From assembly GCF_004209775.1 (NCBI RefSeq), contig NZ_CP035914.1, positions 1,674,001-1,738,000 of the forward strand: DNA of 64,000 nt. Reading direction: 5' to 3'. Made by a program: the position numbers and the translations under genes. Origin of the DNA: Synechococcus sp. WH 8101. GTDB lineage: Bacteria; Cyanobacteriota; Cyanobacteriia; PCC-6307; Cyanobiaceae. Positions 14,939 to 24,113 of the stretch are shown here, one piece after another. Positions within the stretch are counted from its first letter, which is position 1. Each line of letters opens with the position of its first letter. The notes beneath the pieces are model-generated. The model was not told where the DNA came from, did no database searches, and worked only from the letters and a program-made list of their open reading frames with translations.

Positions 14939-16351
14939 ATGGCGCGTCTGGCCTGGGTGAGCCTCCATCACCAAGCCAGACCGCCCGAGGCGATGGCAGG
15001 CATCGACTGCCTCCGGTTCTCCAGCGTGCCCCAACTCCTGGAGCAGAGCACGGCGTCTGATGTGGTTGTTCTGGATGGCCCCGCCGACGCCATGGGCAAG
15101 GCGGCCCTGGGCCTCCGCCGCCATACGGCCTACCAGCAGGCTCTGATTTACACCGCCCAACCCGGTGATGACTGGTGCGCAGCCCTCACCGATGGGATAG
15201 CCCCGAACGATCCCAACCAGATCAGCGTCGCCTGGAGCCAATGGAACGAACGCCTACAGGTGTTCAACCGCGGCCTACCGCCTCAACGGCTCGATCACCG
15301 TGTCCTCTGCTGGCTTTGGCTGCGCCCCACCGCAACGCTCTTGCCCGTGCGCGATTGCCGCAGTGCGGGGATCTACCGCTACCCCCTGGTGGAAGCGATC
15401 GCTGCCGACAGCAGCTTCAACAGTTTTGGCTGGCTGCAACAGAAACGCCAGGAGAACCTCCTCGAGGCCGGCAGCCTCACCGATCGCATCCGTCAATGCA
15501 GCCAATGCCAGTCGAGCCGGCTCAACTATGTGGATGTCTGCCCCGAATGCCACGGGCTCGACATCGCTCGCCAACCCTCCCTGCACTGTTTCGTGTGCGG
15601 CCATGTGGCGCCACAGCAGGAGTTTCTCAAAGGGGAACTGCTGATCTGCCCCAACTGCCTCAGCCGCCTGCGCCACATCGGCAGTGACTATGACCGGCCG
15701 ATGGAAAACTATCGCTGCCGCGATTGCAGCGCTTTTTTCATCGATGCTGAGGTGGATGTGCGCTGCTTCGATTGCGACCATAACGAGCAACCCGACGACC
15801 TGAGGGTGCGGGAGGTTCGACACTTCGGCCTCAGTGAAACTGGCCGACTCGCCTGCCATCAGGGGCTGGATGACAACGCCTTGACCGCCAGCAGCTTTCA
15901 GCGCCTGAAGTTGATGGGAGAAAGTGATTTCCTTGAAGCCCTCAACTGGCAAATGGCGATTGCCCGGCGCTACAGCGGCTCCGCCAGCACCACCATCGCC
16001 TCAGTGCTGGGGCTCAAGCTGATGAATTTGGAGGCGTTGCTCGGCCAGGCGGGTGAAGGGCGAACGATCGCCATGCTCGACAATCTTGTGGAGCGTCTGA
16101 TGCAGGTGATCCGCGACACTGATCGCTGCATGCGCGGCAGCGAGGACGTGCTCTGGCTTCTCCTCCCCCAAACATCGGCAGGGGGTCTCCAGCGGTTACA
16201 ACAGCGACTCGAGGAGGCAGTGATGACACTGCATGACCGCAATGAAAGCCCCCTGGAGCTTCGCTTTGTGGGTTGTGTCCTGCCCGATCAGATCCAGACC
16301 GATGAAGACGCCCCCTTACTTCTGGCGCGCCTCAACGGTGATCTGAACTGA
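14939..16351 (+). CDS. TackOD1-type multi-zinc-ribbon protein with degenerate GGDEF-like C-terminus
   Basis: 470 residues. Six CxxC pairs (Cys187/190, 201/204, 217/220, 237/240, 260/263, 276/279) form a string of zinc ribbons like the thaumarchaeal output domain 1 (TackOD1) found in bacterial signalling proteins. The C-terminal 140 residues resemble a GGDEF fold (RYSGSASTTIASVLGLKL... DRCMRGSEDVLWLLLP) with RGSEDV where GGDEF should be, so cyclase activity is unlikely. It is the first gene of a plus-strand run ahead of the glycosyltransferase. Its role is unknown; a receiver or scaffold for c-di-GMP signalling to the synthase is an inference. Confidence 0.75.
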   Translation: MARLAWVSLHHQARPPEAMAGIDCLRFSSVPQLLEQSTASDVVVLDGPADAMGKAALGLRRHTAYQQALIYTAQPGDDWCAALTDGIAPNDPNQISVAWSQWNERLQVFNRGLPPQRLDHRVLCWLWLRPTATLLPVRDCRSAGIYRYPLVEAIAADSSFNSFGWLQQKRQENLLEAGSLTDRIRQCSQCQSSRLNYVDVCPECHGLDIARQPSLHCFVCGHVAPQQEFLKGELLICPNCLSRLRHIGSDYDRPMENYRCRDCSAFFIDAEVDVRCFDCDHNEQPDDLRVREVRHFGLSETGRLACHQGLDDNALTASSFQRLKLMGESDFLEALNWQMAIARRYSGSASTTIASVLGLKLMNLEALLGQAGEGRTIAMLDNLVERLMQVIRDTDRCMRGSEDVLWLLLPQTSAGGLQRLQQRLEEAVMTLHDRNESPLELRFVGCVLPDQIQTDEDAPLLLARLNGDLN

Positions 16352-16381
16352 TCCGGAAGCCAACGAGGAGCACGCATCACG

Positions 16382-17680
16382 ATGGAACTGCTGAACACAG
16401 ACGCCGAGACCATCCGCCTGTTTCTTCTGCTCTTTCCCTTCTTCATCCTGGTGGATCTACCCCTCACGCTGGTGGTGGTGCTGGGCCTTCTGCGCTGGTG
16501 GGTGCGCGAACTGACCTTGCCGCCGCGTCAATCGCCATATCGGCCACGGGTGTCGTGCATCATCACCTGCTACAGCGAGGGCAGCGATGTGCAACGCACG
16601 CTGGAGTCGTTATGTGAACAGACCTATGCCGGAGAGATCGAACTGATTCCAGTGGTGGATGGGGCCGCTGTGAATCAGCACACCCTCGAAGCCGTGCGCA
16701 GCTTCCAGGTCCGACCGGAATGGAAGCCCAAACGACAGCTCAGGCCCATTGCCAAATGGAAGCGGGGCGGGCGGGTGTCGTCGCTCAACGCCGGGCTGAG
16801 CCATGCCACGGGCAGCATCGTCATGGCCCTCGATGGCGACACCTCATTCGACAACACGATGGTGCGTGCGATGGTGCGTCATTTCGAAGACCCGAACGTT
16901 CCAGCGGTTGCCGGCAGTCTGCGCATTCGCAACACCTGGACATCTCTGGCCACCGCCATTCAAGCGATCGAGTATCTGATTTCGATTCAGATGTCGAAAA
17001 CCGGGCTCAGTGAATGGAACCTGGTGAACAACATTTCGGGGGCTTTCGGAGCGTTCCGACGCGACTTTCTGCAACAGATCGGTGGCTGGGACAGCCACAG
17101 CGCCGAAGATCTCGATCTCACTCTCCGCATCAAGAACTACTACGCACGTCACCAACGTCTCCATATTCCCTTCGAACCCAAGGCGATCGGCCACACCGAC
17201 GGACCCACCACCTTCCTGGCCTTGCTCAATCAACGCCTGCGCTGGGATGGCGATCTGCTCTTTCTTTATGCGCGAAAACATGCCGCCAGTTTCAACCCCA
17301 GATTGATCGGCTGGTCCAATCTCTTGATGACCCTCTTCAGCGGCTTGTTCATTCAGGTGATGCTTCCTTTCATCATCGTGGGCTACAGCCTGGTCATGCT
17401 GATGGTGCTGCCATGGTCCACGCTGCTTTCCCTCAGCTGGATGGTGTATTGCGTGTATCTGGTCATGCTGGGTGTGCAGTTTCTGCTTGCCTTGCTGCTC
17501 GTGTCTGAACGGCCTTGGCATGACCTCAAATTAGCTCCGGTGCTCCCCCTATTTCCTATCGCCACCTTTATTCTGCGCTGCTGGAGTGCGGTGACGATCC
17601 TGAACGAGTGGTGGCGCCGTGGCCATGAGGAATCCTCAATGGCTCCCTGGTGGGTGCTGCAGCGCGCCACCCGTTTCTGA
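16382..17680 (+). CDS. Processive family 2 glycosyltransferase (BcsA/PgaC-like)
   Basis: 432 residues. Transmembrane helices lie at about 12-40, the GT2 catalytic domain at about 55-300 and 3-4 helices at about 312-410. Catalytic motifs are present: DGD (151-153), ED (242-243, AEDLDLTLRI) and QRLRW (284-288), the signature of processive synthases that polymerise and extrude beta-linked polysaccharide such as cellulose or poly-GlcNAc. There is no PilZ domain. It lies in a run with a secreted TIM-barrel protein and an HlyD-like adaptor. The polymer cannot be assigned. Confidence 0.9.
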   Translation: MELLNTDAETIRLFLLLFPFFILVDLPLTLVVVLGLLRWWVRELTLPPRQSPYRPRVSCIITCYSEGSDVQRTLESLCEQTYAGEIELIPVVDGAAVNQHTLEAVRSFQVRPEWKPKRQLRPIAKWKRGGRVSSLNAGLSHATGSIVMALDGDTSFDNTMVRAMVRHFEDPNVPAVAGSLRIRNTWTSLATAIQAIEYLISIQMSKTGLSEWNLVNNISGAFGAFRRDFLQQIGGWDSHSAEDLDLTLRIKNYYARHQRLHIPFEPKAIGHTDGPTTFLALLNQRLRWDGDLLFLYARKHAASFNPRLIGWSNLLMTLFSGLFIQVMLPFIIVGYSLVMLMVLPWSTLLSLSWMVYCVYLVMLGVQFLLALLLVSERPWHDLKLAPVLPLFPIATFILRCWSAVTILNEWWRRGHEESSMAPWWVLQRATRF

Positions 17681-17695
17681 CCTGACGCTTCAGCC

Positions 17696-18502
17696 ATGCG
17701 TGTTCCCCATCTGCTGCTTCTGCTCCTCACACCTCTATTGGCGGGCTGGAGCCAGGGCACCTACATCTGGCAAAGCGACGCCTTGTTGAACCACCAAACA
17801 CGCCGCCAGGAACTGCGTCAACTGCGCCAGCACGGCATGACTGATTTGATGGTGGGGCTGAATGGGGCCCAGGTGCGGAACTCCTCCACACCCGGAGCCC
17901 TCAGGGCCTTGGTGCAAGAGGCCCATGCCAACGGCCAGCGGGTGGTTCTGCTGCTCGGGGATCCCGCCTGGATCACCCCGAAAGGGCGGCCCCAAGTGTT
18001 GGCCTTGATTCAGCGCTTCCGCGATCTGCCTCTGGATGGTGTACACCTCGATCTGGAGGTGGAACAGCTGGGCTGGCCGGTACCGGCCAGCCGCCTACAG
18101 CAGTGGATCACCACAGTTCAGGCGGCACGGGAGGCCAGCCCCTGGCCCCTCAGCCTCTCCGTGCATCCCCGCTGGTTTGAAGCACCAACATCCGCCGAGA
18201 TGCCCTCGTCACCTTGCGTACCCTGCGCCCTGAAAGGGGTGGAAAGCATTGATCTGATGCTGTATCAACGCAATGCCAAGCGAGTGAGCGAGCGCACGTT
18301 GGCGATTGCCAAACGTTGGCCCCAACTCAACTTCCGCCTTGCCCAGAGCGTGGAGCCAGGCCTCCCTGCCACCGAGAGCTGGCGGGGCAGCACAGCCAGC
18401 CAACTTCAGAGCCAAGTGCGGCAATGGCAGGAACGCCTAAGCCCGGTCGGCATTGACGGTGTCGATTGGCAGGACTGGGCCTCCTATCCGAAAGACCGCT
18501 GA
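17696..18502 (+). CDS. Secreted TIM-barrel protein, glycoside-hydrolase-like
   Basis: 268 residues with a signal peptide (about 1-19, LLLLLLTPLLAGWSQG). The repeated beta-alpha pattern, with strand-end motifs LPLDGVHLDLEVEQL and GVESIDLMLYQRN and a final GIDGVDWQDWASY, resembles GH18- or GH114-like barrels. The acidic residues after the fourth strand (DLEVE) are candidates for catalysis. The specific family is not certain. It is placed 15 nt after the glycosyltransferase and 3 nt before the adaptor, like the hydrolases often encoded with polysaccharide synthases for trimming or release (inference). Confidence 0.65.
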   Translation: MRVPHLLLLLLTPLLAGWSQGTYIWQSDALLNHQTRRQELRQLRQHGMTDLMVGLNGAQVRNSSTPGALRALVQEAHANGQRVVLLLGDPAWITPKGRPQVLALIQRFRDLPLDGVHLDLEVEQLGWPVPASRLQQWITTVQAAREASPWPLSLSVHPRWFEAPTSAEMPSSPCVPCALKGVESIDLMLYQRNAKRVSERTLAIAKRWPQLNFRLAQSVEPGLPATESWRGSTASQLQSQVRQWQERLSPVGIDGVDWQDWASYPKDR

Positions 18503-18505
18503 CCC

Positions 18506-19534
18506 ATGAAAGTGCGCTTCAACGGAGAGAAGGAACTGACCCCTGATCGGGACAACGGCCTGAAGGTGCTCTATGGGCCTGGAAAACGCACGGCCTATCG
18601 CCTGCGCTGGTATCTGATCCTCCTGCTGGTGGCATCCCCCCTGGTGCTGGTGTTCACACGATTGCTTCTGGGTGTGATCCACCAGGAGGTGCCCGCCCAG
18701 CTCTCGATTCCCACCCAAGACCTACGCGCTGGCGTGAGCGGCATTGTGGAAACCCTACCGGTGAAAGTCGGTGACAAGGTGAAAGCTGGCCAACTGCTCG
18801 TGCAGATCAACAACCCGGATTGGCGCCTGCGTTTGAAGCAACTGGCACCCGCATCCTTGCAACGCCAAGACAACCTCGGCCGTTCGGCCCAGGCGATCGC
18901 CCGCAACACTGTGCAGCTGCAAGACCAGATGGTGGATCTCTACAAGGGTCTGCAACGGGAAGGCGGGCTGAGCTCAGCGGAACTGTTGCAATCGGAAGTG
19001 CAGCTCAACAGCACCAAGTTGTCGCTCTTGGAGTTGCAACGACGACTACGCCTGGAGACGTATCAGGTGGAGGGTGATCCGATCCAGAATCTGCGAGACG
19101 AACGGGAACGGGAATGGCTTCGGGGCCAGATCAAACGTCTCAACCTTCGAGCCGAGGTCAATGGTCGCGTCGCGGAGGTGCTGGTGGATCCCGGCGACAA
19201 CGTTGGCCCCGGAACGCTACTGATGCGGATTGAACGCGATGAGCAACCTCTGTTGTGGGTGTATTTGCAACCTCGCCAAGCGCGCTCGGCCACACCGGGG
19301 CAGCCTGTGAAGGTTCAGATGCCCGACGGCAGCTGGCTGGGAGCCACAGTGGTGGATCAACCCGATTTGGCGCGTCGGTTGCCGCCAGGGCTACGACCCC
19401 CAGGCGACGATGATCGCCTGGCCTTGGTGGTGCCGATGCAGTTCAACCAGCCCCTGCCAACGCTTTGGCGCGTGAACCAACTGCCCCTGAAGGTGCACTT
19501 TCCGTTTCGATGGCAGAATTTTTGGCCGGGCTGA
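18506..19534 (+). CDS. HlyD-like periplasmic adaptor of the polysaccharide locus
   Basis: 342 residues. One N-terminal transmembrane helix (about 36-58), a biotinyl-lipoyl-like half motif (GIVETLPVKVGDKVKAGQLLVQI, about 78-100), a short coiled coil (about 115-185), the second half motif (RVAEVLVDPGDNVGPGTLL) and a barrel. This is the membrane-fusion family. No ABC or RND pump lies beside it; together with the glycosyltransferase it resembles synthase-HlyD pairs reported for cyanobacterial cellulose-type exopolysaccharide. It starts 3 nt after the upstream stop. Confidence 0.85.
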   Translation: MKVRFNGEKELTPDRDNGLKVLYGPGKRTAYRLRWYLILLLVASPLVLVFTRLLLGVIHQEVPAQLSIPTQDLRAGVSGIVETLPVKVGDKVKAGQLLVQINNPDWRLRLKQLAPASLQRQDNLGRSAQAIARNTVQLQDQMVDLYKGLQREGGLSSAELLQSEVQLNSTKLSLLELQRRLRLETYQVEGDPIQNLRDEREREWLRGQIKRLNLRAEVNGRVAEVLVDPGDNVGPGTLLMRIERDEQPLLWVYLQPRQARSATPGQPVKVQMPDGSWLGATVVDQPDLARRLPPGLRPPGDDDRLALVVPMQFNQPLPTLWRVNQLPLKVHFPFRWQNFWPG

Positions 19535-19572
19535 GCCTCCATGGGCTGACGACACTCGCGATTTAAGCAACG

Positions 19573-21501
19573 ATGAAGGTGGATTCCGGGACGAAGGCTC
19601 CGGATTTGCCGCCAAAAGCCAGCAACGACATGCTCGATGCGCCAATCCCCGCTTCTGAGCGCGAGCGGCTCCAGGAGCTCCGCAGCTACGGCATTCTCGA
19701 CAGCGCCTCGGATCCGGCCTTCGACGACCTGTCGGCACTGGCTCGAGACATCGCCAACGTCCCGATCGGCATTGTCAGCCTGGTCGATGAAAACCGTCAG
19801 TGGTTCAAGAGTTGCCTTGGGCTGGAGGCCGAGGAAACCCCTCGAAACATCTCCTTCTGCGGTCACACCATCCTGCAGCGCCATCCTTTGATCATCGAGA
19901 ACGCCCTGGCCGATGGGCGCTTCGCCGATAACCCCCTGGTGGTGGAGCCACCGCACATCCGCTTCTATGGAGGCTTTCCCCTGATCGCCACCAATGGCTA
20001 CGCCCTCGGCAGCCTGTGCGTGATCGACACGATTCCCCGCTGCCTAAGCCAACAGCAGGTCCAGTCGCTGCAGAGGCTGGCGCGCGTGGTCGTGCAGCTG
20101 ATGGAGAAACGACGCAGCGAAGAACTGCTGGCCGAGTCTCAGCGCCGGGCCGTGAATCAACCCTCCGTGGGAGCCAACACCACCAGCATGTTCATCTCGG
20201 CGGAGCAACTGCGCTCCATGCTGAACCTGATGATCAGCCTGCAGGAGCGCCAGTGCTTTGCCCTGATGCAGCTCCAACTCAAGGATCTGCGACGTATCGC
20301 CATGGCGATGGGTGATCGCACGGCCAATCCGCTGCGTCGCACTCTCCAGGCGCGTCTGACTGAGGTGCTGCCAGCCGATGCGAGCTGCTGCGAGTTGAAC
20401 GACTACGAATGGATGATCCTTTTGCCCTTTGCCAATCTTGAGGAACCGGTGAAAGCGCTGGCGACAACGATCACCCGCGCACTCGAACAACCGGTGAAGA
20501 TAAATGATCAACTCTTTGGTTCCACAGTATCGATCGGCATTGCCCTCTTTCGCGACAACTACGACGATGTCTCTTCACTCATCGCCGACACAGCGCTGGC
20601 CCTGCGCAAAGCCTCAACCCAGAGCAGCAGCGGCATACGCATGATCGATCTCACCACCCGGCTGCAAGCCCAGGATGATCTGCAGATCGAGGTGGAGATG
20701 CGTCACGGTCTCCAGATCGGCGCGCTGACGAAGAACGAGAGCGCTCTGGTGCTGCATCTCCAACCATTCGTGGCGCTGGACAACAGCCAGGTTGTGGGCT
20801 TTGAGGCCCTGGCGCGCTGGCGCCGCCCCGATGGCACCCTGCTCTCCCCCGATCGCTTCTTGCCGGCCGCTGCAACGGCAGGTCTGCTGGCCGACCTGGA
20901 TCAGCAGATGCTCCGCATGGTTCTGGAGGCTTCGGATGCGCTCCATCACGCCGACCCAGACGGCCCCCTCACCCTGAGCATCAACCTCTCCGATGCCGTG
21001 CTCAGCAGCGATGCCGCCTTTGAGCGATGGCTGGAGCAGATCGCCAGCCATCCCCTCCCGGCCGGCTGGACGCTGCAGATGGAATTGCTGGAAACGAATC
21101 TGCAATTGCGTCCTGATCAACTGCTTCAGAAGCTCCAGATCTTGAAGCAGAGCGGTGTGCGGCTGGCGATCGATGATTTCGGCAGCGGCTATTCCTCTCT
21201 CGCGCGCCTCAACCGCTACCCCTTTGATGCTCTGAAAATCGATCGATCGTTTATCCAGCGCATTGACGATCCCGAGCAACCCAGCAACCGACTGCTCGAG
21301 GTCATTCAGGCCATGGCGTCCGCCCTGAAGTTGCACACCCTGGCCGAAGGCGTGGAAACCGACGCGCAAGCGCAGTGGTTGCGGCGCCATGGAATCCGAG
21401 CCGGGCAGGGATACCTGTTCGGTCGTCCCGTGCCCCTGGCCGTTGCGGTCAAGGAACGGGCAGCACGACGGCGCCAAGCGCATCAAAGTTGGTCGATTTG
21501 A
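19573..21501 (+). CDS. GAF-GGDEF-EAL c-di-GMP phosphodiesterase
   Basis: 642 residues. A GAF domain (about 30-175) is of the type found at the start of many diguanylate cyclases (ISFCGHTI, GYALGSLCVIDT). The GGDEF domain (about 205-360) has LNDYEW in place of the signature, so it is degenerate. The EAL domain (about 385-630) is intact, with FEALARW, INLS, DDFGSGYSSL, KIDRSF and EGVETD. It most likely hydrolyses c-di-GMP, with GAF and GGDEF serving as sensors. It follows the adaptor gene by 38 nt. Confidence 0.9.
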   Translation: MKVDSGTKAPDLPPKASNDMLDAPIPASERERLQELRSYGILDSASDPAFDDLSALARDIANVPIGIVSLVDENRQWFKSCLGLEAEETPRNISFCGHTILQRHPLIIENALADGRFADNPLVVEPPHIRFYGGFPLIATNGYALGSLCVIDTIPRCLSQQQVQSLQRLARVVVQLMEKRRSEELLAESQRRAVNQPSVGANTTSMFISAEQLRSMLNLMISLQERQCFALMQLQLKDLRRIAMAMGDRTANPLRRTLQARLTEVLPADASCCELNDYEWMILLPFANLEEPVKALATTITRALEQPVKINDQLFGSTVSIGIALFRDNYDDVSSLIADTALALRKASTQSSSGIRMIDLTTRLQAQDDLQIEVEMRHGLQIGALTKNESALVLHLQPFVALDNSQVVGFEALARWRRPDGTLLSPDRFLPAAATAGLLADLDQQMLRMVLEASDALHHADPDGPLTLSINLSDAVLSSDAAFERWLEQIASHPLPAGWTLQMELLETNLQLRPDQLLQKLQILKQSGVRLAIDDFGSGYSSLARLNRYPFDALKIDRSFIQRIDDPEQPSNRLLEVIQAMASALKLHTLAEGVETDAQAQWLRRHGIRAGQGYLFGRPVPLAVAVKERAARRRQAHQSWSI

Positions 21502-21563
21502 TGACGTGAGCGGAGCGTGATACGGCGCCAGGCGCTACCAAACAATCAGATTGCGCCTTCCGC

Positions 21564-23207
21564 ATGAATGGAGCTCAGGCCCTGGTGAAGCTGCTGGAGC
21601 AGCACGGCGTCACCCATGTCTTCGGCATCCCCGGCGCCAAGGTCGACAGTGTGTTCATTGCCCTGCTCGACTCGCCGATCGAGCTGGTGCTGTGCCGGCA
21701 TGAACAGAACGCCGCCTTCATGGCCCAGGCCTTCGGGCGTCTGACGGGAACAATCGGCGTCTGTTTGGCCACCTCAGGCCCCGGCGTCACCAACCTGGTA
21801 ACCGGGCTGGCCACCGCCACCTCCGAAGGCGATCCGGTGCTGGCGATCGGCGGAGAGGTGCCCCTCGATGACCGCTTCAAGCACACCCATCAGGCCCTCG
21901 ATGGCGTCGATGTGATGCGACCGGTCACCAAATTCGCCCAGTCGGCCCTGAACGTGCACGATCTACCGGAGGTGTTCGGCAATGCGGTGCGCGCCGCCGA
22001 AAGTGGACGCCCCGGCGCCGCCTTTCTCGGCCTGCCCAAGGATGTGGGCCTCGCCGAACTCGGCGAGCTGCCGGCCGGACCCTGGGGCCAGCCGATCAGC
22101 ATCGGCTCGGCCTCAGCCACCAGCGTCAGCCACGCCGCCCAGTTGCTCAACAGCTGCCGCAAACCGATCGCCCTGCTCGGCATGCAGGCCTCCTCCCCCC
22201 AACACGCCGAATCGCTCCAACACTTTCTCCAGGCCGCCGGCATTCCCTACGCCTCCACCTTCCAGGGGCCGGGCCAGTGGGTCGCGCCCGACCATTTCGT
22301 CGGCCGGGTCGGTCTGTTCCGCAACCAACCGGCCGACAAGCTTCTCGATGCCGCCGATGGCGTTCTCACCATCGGCTTCGATGCGATCGAATACGACCCC
22401 AGCCTCTGGAACAGCGGCAATCCACGGCCCCTGATCGCCGTCGATGTGGTGCCCCCCGATCAAGACCGGGCCTTTCTGCCAGCAGCGGAACTGATCGGTG
22501 ACATCGGCGCCAGCCTCAAGGCCCTGCAGGCAGGACTCACCGTTCAGGTGGATCCCAGCTTCCGCAGCGCCGCCACGGCGCACATCGCTGAACTGCACAG
22601 CACCGTGGCCGAGGGAGCCCAGATGGGCGGCTCCCCCGTGCCGCCCCTGCGTGTGGTGCACGACATCCAGCAGGTGATCACCCCCGAGACGATCCTGGCG
22701 CTGGATGTGGGCTCCCACTACATCTGGATGAATCGCTACGTGCCGGCGCAACATGCCCGCCAGGTGATGGTGAGCAACGGCCAGCAGACCCTCGGGGTGG
22801 CCCTGCCCTGGGCGATGGCGGCGCGGTTGCTCTATCCCGATGCACCGATCCTTTCGGTGTCAGGCGATGGCGGTTTCCTTTTTACAGCCACCGAACTGGA
22901 GACGGCCAGGCGCATCGGTAGCCGCTTCGTGCATCTGATCTGGAACAGCAGCTCTTACGACATGGTCGAATTTCAGGAGCAGGCCCACTACGGCAAGGTA
23001 TCGGGCGTGAAGCTCGGCCACTACGACGTGGAGAAGTTTGCCGAGTCCTTCGGCTGCCGCGGCCATCACATTGACGATGCCGACCAGCTCCTGCCCTTGA
23101 TCCGGGAGGGGTTGCAACAGGACGTGCCGGTGCTGATCGACATCCCGATCGACTACTCCAAGAACCTGCGTCTGATGCAGGACGTCTACCAGGACTTCAT
23201 TCACTGA
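21564..23207 (+). CDS. alsS: Catabolic acetolactate synthase
   Basis: 547 residues. The thiamine-diphosphate enzyme folds are complete: the catalytic Glu in CRHEQNAAFMAQAFGRLTG (about residue 50), the GPGVTNL loop, and the ThDP-binding GDGGFLF... NSSSYDMVEFQEQ in the C-terminal domain. Length and sequence resemble catabolic, FAD-independent AlsS/BudB more than biosynthetic IlvB. It joins two pyruvates to 2-acetolactate plus CO2. The decarboxylase gene follows 22 nt later, which fixes the pathway as acetoin formation rather than valine synthesis. Confidence 0.9.
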   Translation: MNGAQALVKLLEQHGVTHVFGIPGAKVDSVFIALLDSPIELVLCRHEQNAAFMAQAFGRLTGTIGVCLATSGPGVTNLVTGLATATSEGDPVLAIGGEVPLDDRFKHTHQALDGVDVMRPVTKFAQSALNVHDLPEVFGNAVRAAESGRPGAAFLGLPKDVGLAELGELPAGPWGQPISIGSASATSVSHAAQLLNSCRKPIALLGMQASSPQHAESLQHFLQAAGIPYASTFQGPGQWVAPDHFVGRVGLFRNQPADKLLDAADGVLTIGFDAIEYDPSLWNSGNPRPLIAVDVVPPDQDRAFLPAAELIGDIGASLKALQAGLTVQVDPSFRSAATAHIAELHSTVAEGAQMGGSPVPPLRVVHDIQQVITPETILALDVGSHYIWMNRYVPAQHARQVMVSNGQQTLGVALPWAMAARLLYPDAPILSVSGDGGFLFTATELETARRIGSRFVHLIWNSSSYDMVEFQEQAHYGKVSGVKLGHYDVEKFAESFGCRGHHIDDADQLLPLIREGLQQDVPVLIDIPIDYSKNLRLMQDVYQDFIH

Positions 23208-23229
23208 TCGCGCCAAACCGTTCCACACC

Positions 23230-24084
23230 ATGAAGACCCATCCCGATCTCGGCCACACCCTGCGACTGCGCCTGGGCGAAGGCCTCTGGCAAGAACTGCT
23301 GGCCGAAAGTCAGCGGCGGGGCGAAAGCCCGGCCCATCTCGCTCGCAGCCTGCTCAGCGAGGCTCTCGATCTGGAGCATCACACCGTGTATCAGGTCTCG
23401 ACTTCCGGGGCCCTGGTGCAGGGGGTGTATCAGGGCTGCGTGCGCGTCGCCGATCTGTTGCGCCATGGCGACTTCGGCCTCGGCACCTTCGCTGACCTCG
23501 ATGGCGAGGGGATCTTGCTCGATGGCACCTGCTGGCAAGCCCGCAGTGATGGCAGCGTGCACCAAGCTCCCGCCGATGCCGAGGCGCCCTTCTGGGTCAC
23601 CACCCACTTCCGGGCTGACCGGCAGGAGACCTTGTCCGATGTGCGCAGTTGGGAGGATCTCACCACACGCCTCGATACCCTGCGCGACAACAACAATCTG
23701 TTTGTGGGCCTGCGCCTGGAGGGCCAGTTCGAGCGCATGCATTACCGGGTGGCCTGCCGTGCTGAGCCGGGCACCGACCTGGTGAGCGCCACCTCCCATC
23801 AGGCCGAATTCCAACTTGAGAATGTGAGCGGCACCCTGGTGGGCTTCTGGACCCCGAGCTTTGCCCGCACCATCAACGTGCCGGGATACCACCTCCATCT
23901 GCTCAGCGATGACCGTCAACACGGGGGCCACGTGCTCGATCTGCACTGCCGCGAACTCAAGGTGGCCCTGCACCGCGAAGATGAACTCCATCTCGCCCTG
24001 CCGGAAACGCCCGACTTCCTGAAGGCCGACCTCAGTGGCGATCCCGCTGCCGCCCTGGCAGTGGCAGAAAGCAAACACAGCTGA
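23230..24084 (+). CDS. budA: Acetolactate decarboxylase with N-terminal RHH-like extension
   Basis: 284 residues. From about residue 57 (VYQVSTSGALVQGVYQG) to the end it matches alpha-acetolactate decarboxylase, with the zinc site GYHLHLL plus GGHVLD and the strands of the double beta domain; it converts acetolactate to acetoin. Residues 9-48 are extra: LRLRLGEGLWQELL, a turn at RRGESP and a second helix HLARSLLSEAL, the strand-helix-helix pattern of CopG/Arc ribbon-helix-helix proteins. The usual enzyme begins near the catalytic domain, so this is an unusual fusion or a misannotatable start. The only ATG nearby is the one used. Confidence 0.9.
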   Translation: MKTHPDLGHTLRLRLGEGLWQELLAESQRRGESPAHLARSLLSEALDLEHHTVYQVSTSGALVQGVYQGCVRVADLLRHGDFGLGTFADLDGEGILLDGTCWQARSDGSVHQAPADAEAPFWVTTHFRADRQETLSDVRSWEDLTTRLDTLRDNNNLFVGLRLEGQFERMHYRVACRAEPGTDLVSATSHQAEFQLENVSGTLVGFWTPSFARTINVPGYHLHLLSDDRQHGGHVLDLHCRELKVALHREDELHLALPETPDFLKADLSGDPAAALAVAESKHS

Positions 24085-24113
24085 CCTCCATCCCCACCAC
24101 CCCGGCATCGCCC

